Assembly: GCA_004335635.1 (NCBI GenBank)
Contig: QAXH01005824.1
Location: 62,001-126,000 of the forward strand
DNA from: Chloromonas sp. AAM2
Lineage: Eukaryota > Chlorophyta > Chlorophyceae > Chlamydomonadales > Chlamydomonadaceae
Direction: 5' to 3'
Length of the DNA stretch: 64,000 nucleotides
Under the pieces are notes generated by a model. That model was not told where the DNA came from. It made no database searches and worked only from the letters and a program-made list of their open reading frames with translations. The translations under genes and the position numbers were made by a program. Positions 59,933 through 64,000 of this stretch are shown here, piece by piece (within the stretch, counting starts at the first letter, position 1; each line of letters starts with the position of its first letter).

Positions 59933-62355
59933 ATGAGCGCTGTCCAGTTCAACAACGAGCTGCAGTACCTTTGGCTGGGGTTGTACCTGGCGAGATTGGG
60001 TTCAGGTGAGTGATGGTGGTTCTGTGTGGCTGCTATGCCTAGGTCGGCTATGACTAAGCTCCTCGAAGTAGAAGAAGGTGAAGAATGTAGAGAGGAAGGT
60101 GAAGAAGAGGAGCCATGGCAGGCAGGAACGAGGCACAGGAGGTCAACCAACGAAACGGACAATACAAACGGAACAGGAGCCGCTTTTTTTTTGGACAAAA
60201 AGCCTTGCAACTGAAAGCCGTGCAACTGGTGGGCTTTTAGACAATACACTAGAGGACTTATCAGTTGGCGCCAGGCAGGCATCGGAAAGCTTGTAGTCTG
60301 CGCACAGCCTTATCCGTCCGCAACAAGGGGCCAGCGGTGCTGACCCCTTTTTTAAGCGGAGCTTGCCCAGTCAAGGCGCCACCTTGAGCGCCAGTGCGGG
60401 CTTGGCGCTGGTGAGTGTTGCAGCGCCTCGTGTCATGGGTCGACATTGAGCATGGAGCTGCCTCAGCAAAGGGAAAAGCGCAAAGCTGCAGGCGTACTTG
60501 CACACTGTGTGTAATAGTTTACATATGCTGTTTGAGCTCGTTTTCTGCTCCCCGATCCCTGTTCTTGTCTCAGAATGCTTGTGATTGTGGGCCCCGCAGG
60601 CCCATCCCCCCGCCTGGCTCGGCAAGCAATGGCACCCTCACAGGAGACCTCAGGCGATGGACCCGAAACTGCGTCGGATGGCAGCGGGCTGCGGGACCAA
60701 GCAGGCCAGGTGCTGGCCGGTGGTCTGCACCAAGCTTACGCGGCAGCACTTGCAGGGAACGGACACCTTGATGCTGGAATGCCAAGCGGACTTGAGGGAC
60801 ACGGGCACAACGATCCGCATGCCTTGGTCAATGGTGGTGGCCTCGGCATTGCAGCTGCTCAGGACCCCGAGGAAAAAACCGCAGCAGCAGGTGGTGCTGC
60901 GGGCAAAAGGCAGAAGCTTGCGAGGCCGGAGACCATCGAGCCATGTCCTCGATGCGGCAGCAGTGAGACGAAGTTCTGCTACTACAACAACTACAACATC
61001 AAGCAGCCCAGGTTCTTCTGCAAAGTACGTTTCTTTGTTATTTGCATTGTGTGCGGGGGCCTTTTCTTGGCCGTTCCTGTCATGCATAAACATGCAGGTG
61101 ACGGAGGTCAGCGGAGCCTCTGCAGGGAGCAGGGAACAGAAAATACTCACATTTTTCATACGCAGCTCATGTGGCATTGCCCTGCATCGTTTTTGAATTG
61201 CAGGGTTGTCAGCGGTACTGGACGGCAGGAGGGACGCTGCGTAACGTGCCTCCAGGCTCAGGGCGCAGGAAGTCAAAAAGCCAGGCAACTAAGGATCAGG
61301 ACAAGTCCTCGTCCCTCGCCGAGCAGCTGGCCAAGCAGAGTGTCGCCACAGCCATGTTGTCCAATCCTGCTGGCCTGGCAGCTGCTGTACCCTTCTTGAA
61401 CCCCATGTTAGCAGCAGAGTCAACAATGCTGGCATACAACGCTGCAGCTGCCCAGCAACAGCTTCTAGGCACAGCAGCACTCAATGCGTTGTCCAAGATG
61501 CCCAATCTATCGGGCCAGTGGCCTGGAAGCATCAACAACAGCGAAGGCATGGCCTCTCCTTCAGGAAATGGCGGTGGCGGCCAAGGATCAGCTCTCACAG
61601 GTACACAGCTTGCGGGGCAACAGGAGCTTGGGTAATGAACAGTTACTGTGTGTTGTCAAACTTCCACAACCCTTAATTGTTGTATTAGGCAAGGACAACT
61701 TATCTGCTTATGGTTTATAGAGTTCTCAATGTTCGCAGGAGGAGAGGACCAACACCATGATGCGAGTGGCCATCCGGCCAAGCGAGCCAAGTTGGAGTCA
61801 TCAAGTGTGAAGCATGAAGCTGACAACAACGGCTCGCACTCTACGGCGCTGATGCCCACAAAGGCCTCAACAGGGGCGTCAGGGGAAGAGGCAGCCGCAG
61901 CTGCCGCTTCTGCAGCTGCCATGGCCAACGGCATGTCACATCACCATATGTCTAGCCCTAATGGTGGGGTCATGATGAACGGTCAGATGGTGTCCATCGG
62001 CAATAGTTGGCCTGGTTTGAACTCAACAGACCACACACTTCTGAATGGCATGAACCAGAATGATCCTAACAGCATGATGGGTGGGAAGAATGGCGTACAG
62101 GCGACAGCTGCAGCGCACAATGCTGCTGCTGCAGCACAAAATGCACTACAACAGCAGCACATGGCCTACCAGCAGATGATGCATGCGCAGCTGTTGCAGC
62201 AGCAGCTGGCCGCGCAGGCGCAGGTAGCTGCCGGACTGGGCCAGCCCAACCCTTACCTCTCACTGCAGCACCTGGCTGCATATAACCCCTTCAACTACTC
62301 TGCGGCAAACCCGTCACTCGCCAACCTGGGCTTCAACCCCTCTGCAGGAAGATGA
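59933..62355 (+). CDS. Dof-type zinc-finger transcription factor
   Basis: Plant-lineage DNA-binding regulator that recognises AAAG cores. Exons 61204-61600 and 61739-62355 are firm, preceded by an exon ending at 61024. Its start is ambiguous: either ATG at 60575 (487 aa), just after a ttgtctcag acceptor, or an acceptor at 60600 joined in phase to an upstream exon 59933-60005 ([20 protein letters not shown]...; 503 aa). The single Dof domain spans the junction: [29 protein letters not shown] | [25 protein letters not shown]. It has the four Cys (CPRC...CKGC) that bind zinc. The rest is low complexity: Ala/Gln-rich ([18 protein letters not shown]), with a bipartite basic [11 protein letters not shown] that may be a nuclear signal. 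The C-terminus is Asn/Ala/Gly-rich. Regulatory targets are unknown. Confidence 0.92.
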
Positions 62356-63075
62356 GATCAGGTGTGCACAGTTATGCTGATGCATGTTGGCTGCTAACAC
62401 AAGGGGGAGCCAGGATTGGAGGAGCAGTGGGTGCCTGAGTGGTCATGAAGGCAGTACAGCATATCAGATGCATTATCAGGAATGGATGATGTCATTTCAT
62501 CTTGTAGATTAATTCATAGCTGTTGCCTATCAGTTGCCTGGTTGCTATGACAGCCATCCAACGACCAATCGTGGGCGTGGCAACAAAAGGTGCAGATGCA
62601 AGAAAGCATCTACCCGTAATCAGATCAGGCAACAGATGCAACACATGCTAAAAGCAGTGCGGTTGCCAAAATGAACCAGGGTCACATTGAGGTCATAACT
62701 AGCCAAATCGACAGGTCACAACGGACGGTCAGTCAGGGTGACATCACCGCATGCGTTGAACTTGGTTCATATCAATTGGCTTCTGGCCTACACATGCATG
62801 ATGGCGGCACAGTCCCGTGCTTGTAATCCCATGCTCGTGCGCCACACATGCCAATCATATGTAGGCTGCAGGACTGTTTGGGCTCGCATGCAGCAACACA
62901 CAGCAGACCAAAGAATGTATAGATCAGCTCGGCGCTTGTTCAGCAACGTTACTGCACAAGAACTGCAACAATGTGATTGCTAAGCGGCTGCATCTTCCTT
63001 CACTTTCCATGCAGGCATCCTGCAGGCGGCCGCAATTACGCTGGGGTATGCATGAATGCATGCTGTGAAGGCCCG

Positions 63076-63104
63076 AAAAAGATGTTTGCCAGTTCTGGGA
63101 CAAT
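63076..63104 (+). mobile_element. Solo terminus, transposon family A
   Basis: AAAAAGATGTTTGCCAGTTC, TGGGACAAT. Its inside flank (ACAGAAACGACACTGG) resembles that of the copy at 28044 (ACAGAAACCACACTGG), showing the shared sequence extends beyond the terminus. Any partner would be outside the window. Confidence 0.65.
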
Positions 63105-63537
63105 TTACAGAAACGACACTGGGGACTTGGACTGTGGTACTGCTGAGATGGCGAATATTTCACGCTGCCCACAGTCCATTGTTTTTTTGGGCACATTGCA
63201 CAGCAGGTTGTGCAACACAGCGGAGGAGGCCACCTCAGGGGAGGGGTATGGATATTATTAATATTGAAATATAACTCAGAACCGCTGATGCGATTCACCT
63301 GTCATTGAACTCAGGAGGCGTGTCTTGGCCTCCTGCAGACCATGCGCGCTGGGTGTTTGCATGGCTCGCTCTGACATGTCACGTAACAACATTCGCATCA
63401 CGTGTTCACCGGTTTTTCATTCAACTCGGCGCGGAGCCAGTAAGAGCAGGCTCTGTTTTGGGGCGTTGCATTTCACGTTGCCAATCTGACTTATCATGGG
63501 TGTACGCAATGCCGGCCTTGCCCGTACGACTGCTTGT

Positions 63538-63601
63538 GGAACTGCAAGGCGGGCGAGGCCTGATATAACAAGCCACCATGCACGACTTTCTCACGACCTC
63601 C
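63538..63601 (+). repeat. Dispersed repeat family G, copy 2
   Basis: Near-identical to 59400-59463, followed by a short direct duplication of CATGACTTTCTCACG. Confidence 0.9.
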
Positions 63602-63666
63602 ATGACTTTCTCACGTTGACTCCATTCACCTGGGACGTCTTGCCCCGACACTGCAAGTGACACAGT

Positions 63667-63894
63667 TCATGGAGCTAAATGCAATATAACGTGCCAATTT
63701 TGAAGCGCTTGTGGTACACTGTGTGTGTGTGTGTCTATGTGTGAACGAACACTGTTCGGGCCTGCTGTTGCATTTTTTTGCATGGCACTCTCTTCAAGCC
63801 TTTGTAAGAGGTTTGCTCTCGACAGCAACAGGCGATCAAACGCAAGCAGCTGAATCAATTGTGGGCGCATATCTCCATTCATTCCAAGTGCATC
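63667..63894 (-). CDS. Candidate terminal exon of a gene extending beyond the right edge
   Basis: After a gaacatttag acceptor (exon 5' end at 63894) the frame reads DALGMNGDMRPQLIQLLAFD, RLLLSRANLLQRLEESAMQK, N... and continues to a stop at 63667. The first 40 residues look like a helical, protein-like segment; the last 30 are less convincing and may be past an unrecognised donor. Upstream exons would lie past 64,000. Family not recognised. Confidence 0.4.
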   Translation of the reverse strand, partial: DALGMNGDMRPQLIQLLAFDRLLLSRANLLQRLEESAMQKNATAGPNSVRSHIDTHTHSVPQALQNWHVILHLAP

Positions 63895-64000
63895 CTAAAT
63901 GTTCCAGCCTGAGTTCAAACCTCAAAGTGCATGCCACCATTCAACTTCTTACCTCATATCGGGAGCTCATGCAGCAACGCCCATCATTTGAAAGACACTG

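Larger units (their letters stand above)
62356..63666. other. Intergenic region
   Basis: Downstream of the Dof gene. Holds one family A terminus (63076-63104) and family G copy 2 (63538-63601). No gene was recognised. Confidence 0.55.

Overview
This window looks like nuclear DNA of a green alga (Chlorophyta; Trebouxiophyceae is a guess). The evidence is a nuclear gene for photosystem II subunit PsbX with a plastid/thylakoid targeting leader, a plant-type Dof zinc-finger factor, a plant-type NF-YB histone-fold subunit, a plant-type glutamate-cysteine ligase, and genes split into many short exons by GT-AG introns. Base composition is near 50% GC. The intergenic and intronic DNA is full of short dispersed repeats and minisatellites. 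The sequence is a draft assembly with two runs of N.

Layout, left to right: a partial minus-strand type II membrane protein gene (about 0.5-2.3 kb); a complete 11-exon mitochondrial-type alanine aminotransferase gene on the minus strand (4.7-9.6 kb); a secreted cystatin on the plus strand (12.2-12.8 kb); a fragment of a cytosine-5 DNA methyltransferase lying between two facing copies of a dispersed motif (13.5-14.15 kb); NF-YB on the minus strand (16.0-17.1 kb); psbX on the plus strand (21.2-21.7 kb); a putative glycosyltransferase with an apparent frameshift (24.9-27.1 kb, plus); a second, MGAT4/PGAP4-like putative glycosyltransferase (29.9-32.5 kb, plus); glutamate-cysteine ligase in 12 exons (35.9-40.6 kb, plus); a P4-type ATPase lipid flippase in 20 exons (43.4-54.3 kb, minus); a transposon-rich stretch (55-59.3 kb); a Dof transcription factor gene (59.9-62.4 kb, plus); and a possible terminal exon of a minus-strand gene running off the right edge.

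The genes are unrelated housekeeping, photosynthetic and regulatory genes and form no operon or obvious cluster. The exon models for alanine aminotransferase, glutamate-cysteine ligase, the flippase, psbX, cystatin and the MGAT4-like gene were built by hand from splice sites. Exon lengths sum to whole codons in each, and junction phases match.

The most interesting non-genic signal is a motif with core GTTTGCCAGTTCTGGGACA behind an A-tract. It occurs 13 times, often as facing pairs. One pair (55,075-56,056) is bounded by a perfect 8-bp direct repeat (GCAACCAC), so the motif is best read as the terminal inverted repeat of a non-autonomous DNA transposon family making 8-bp target duplications. 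Another pair encloses the methyltransferase fragment. A second, different element (57,529-59,265) has 25-bp perfect terminal inverted repeats and a TA duplication.
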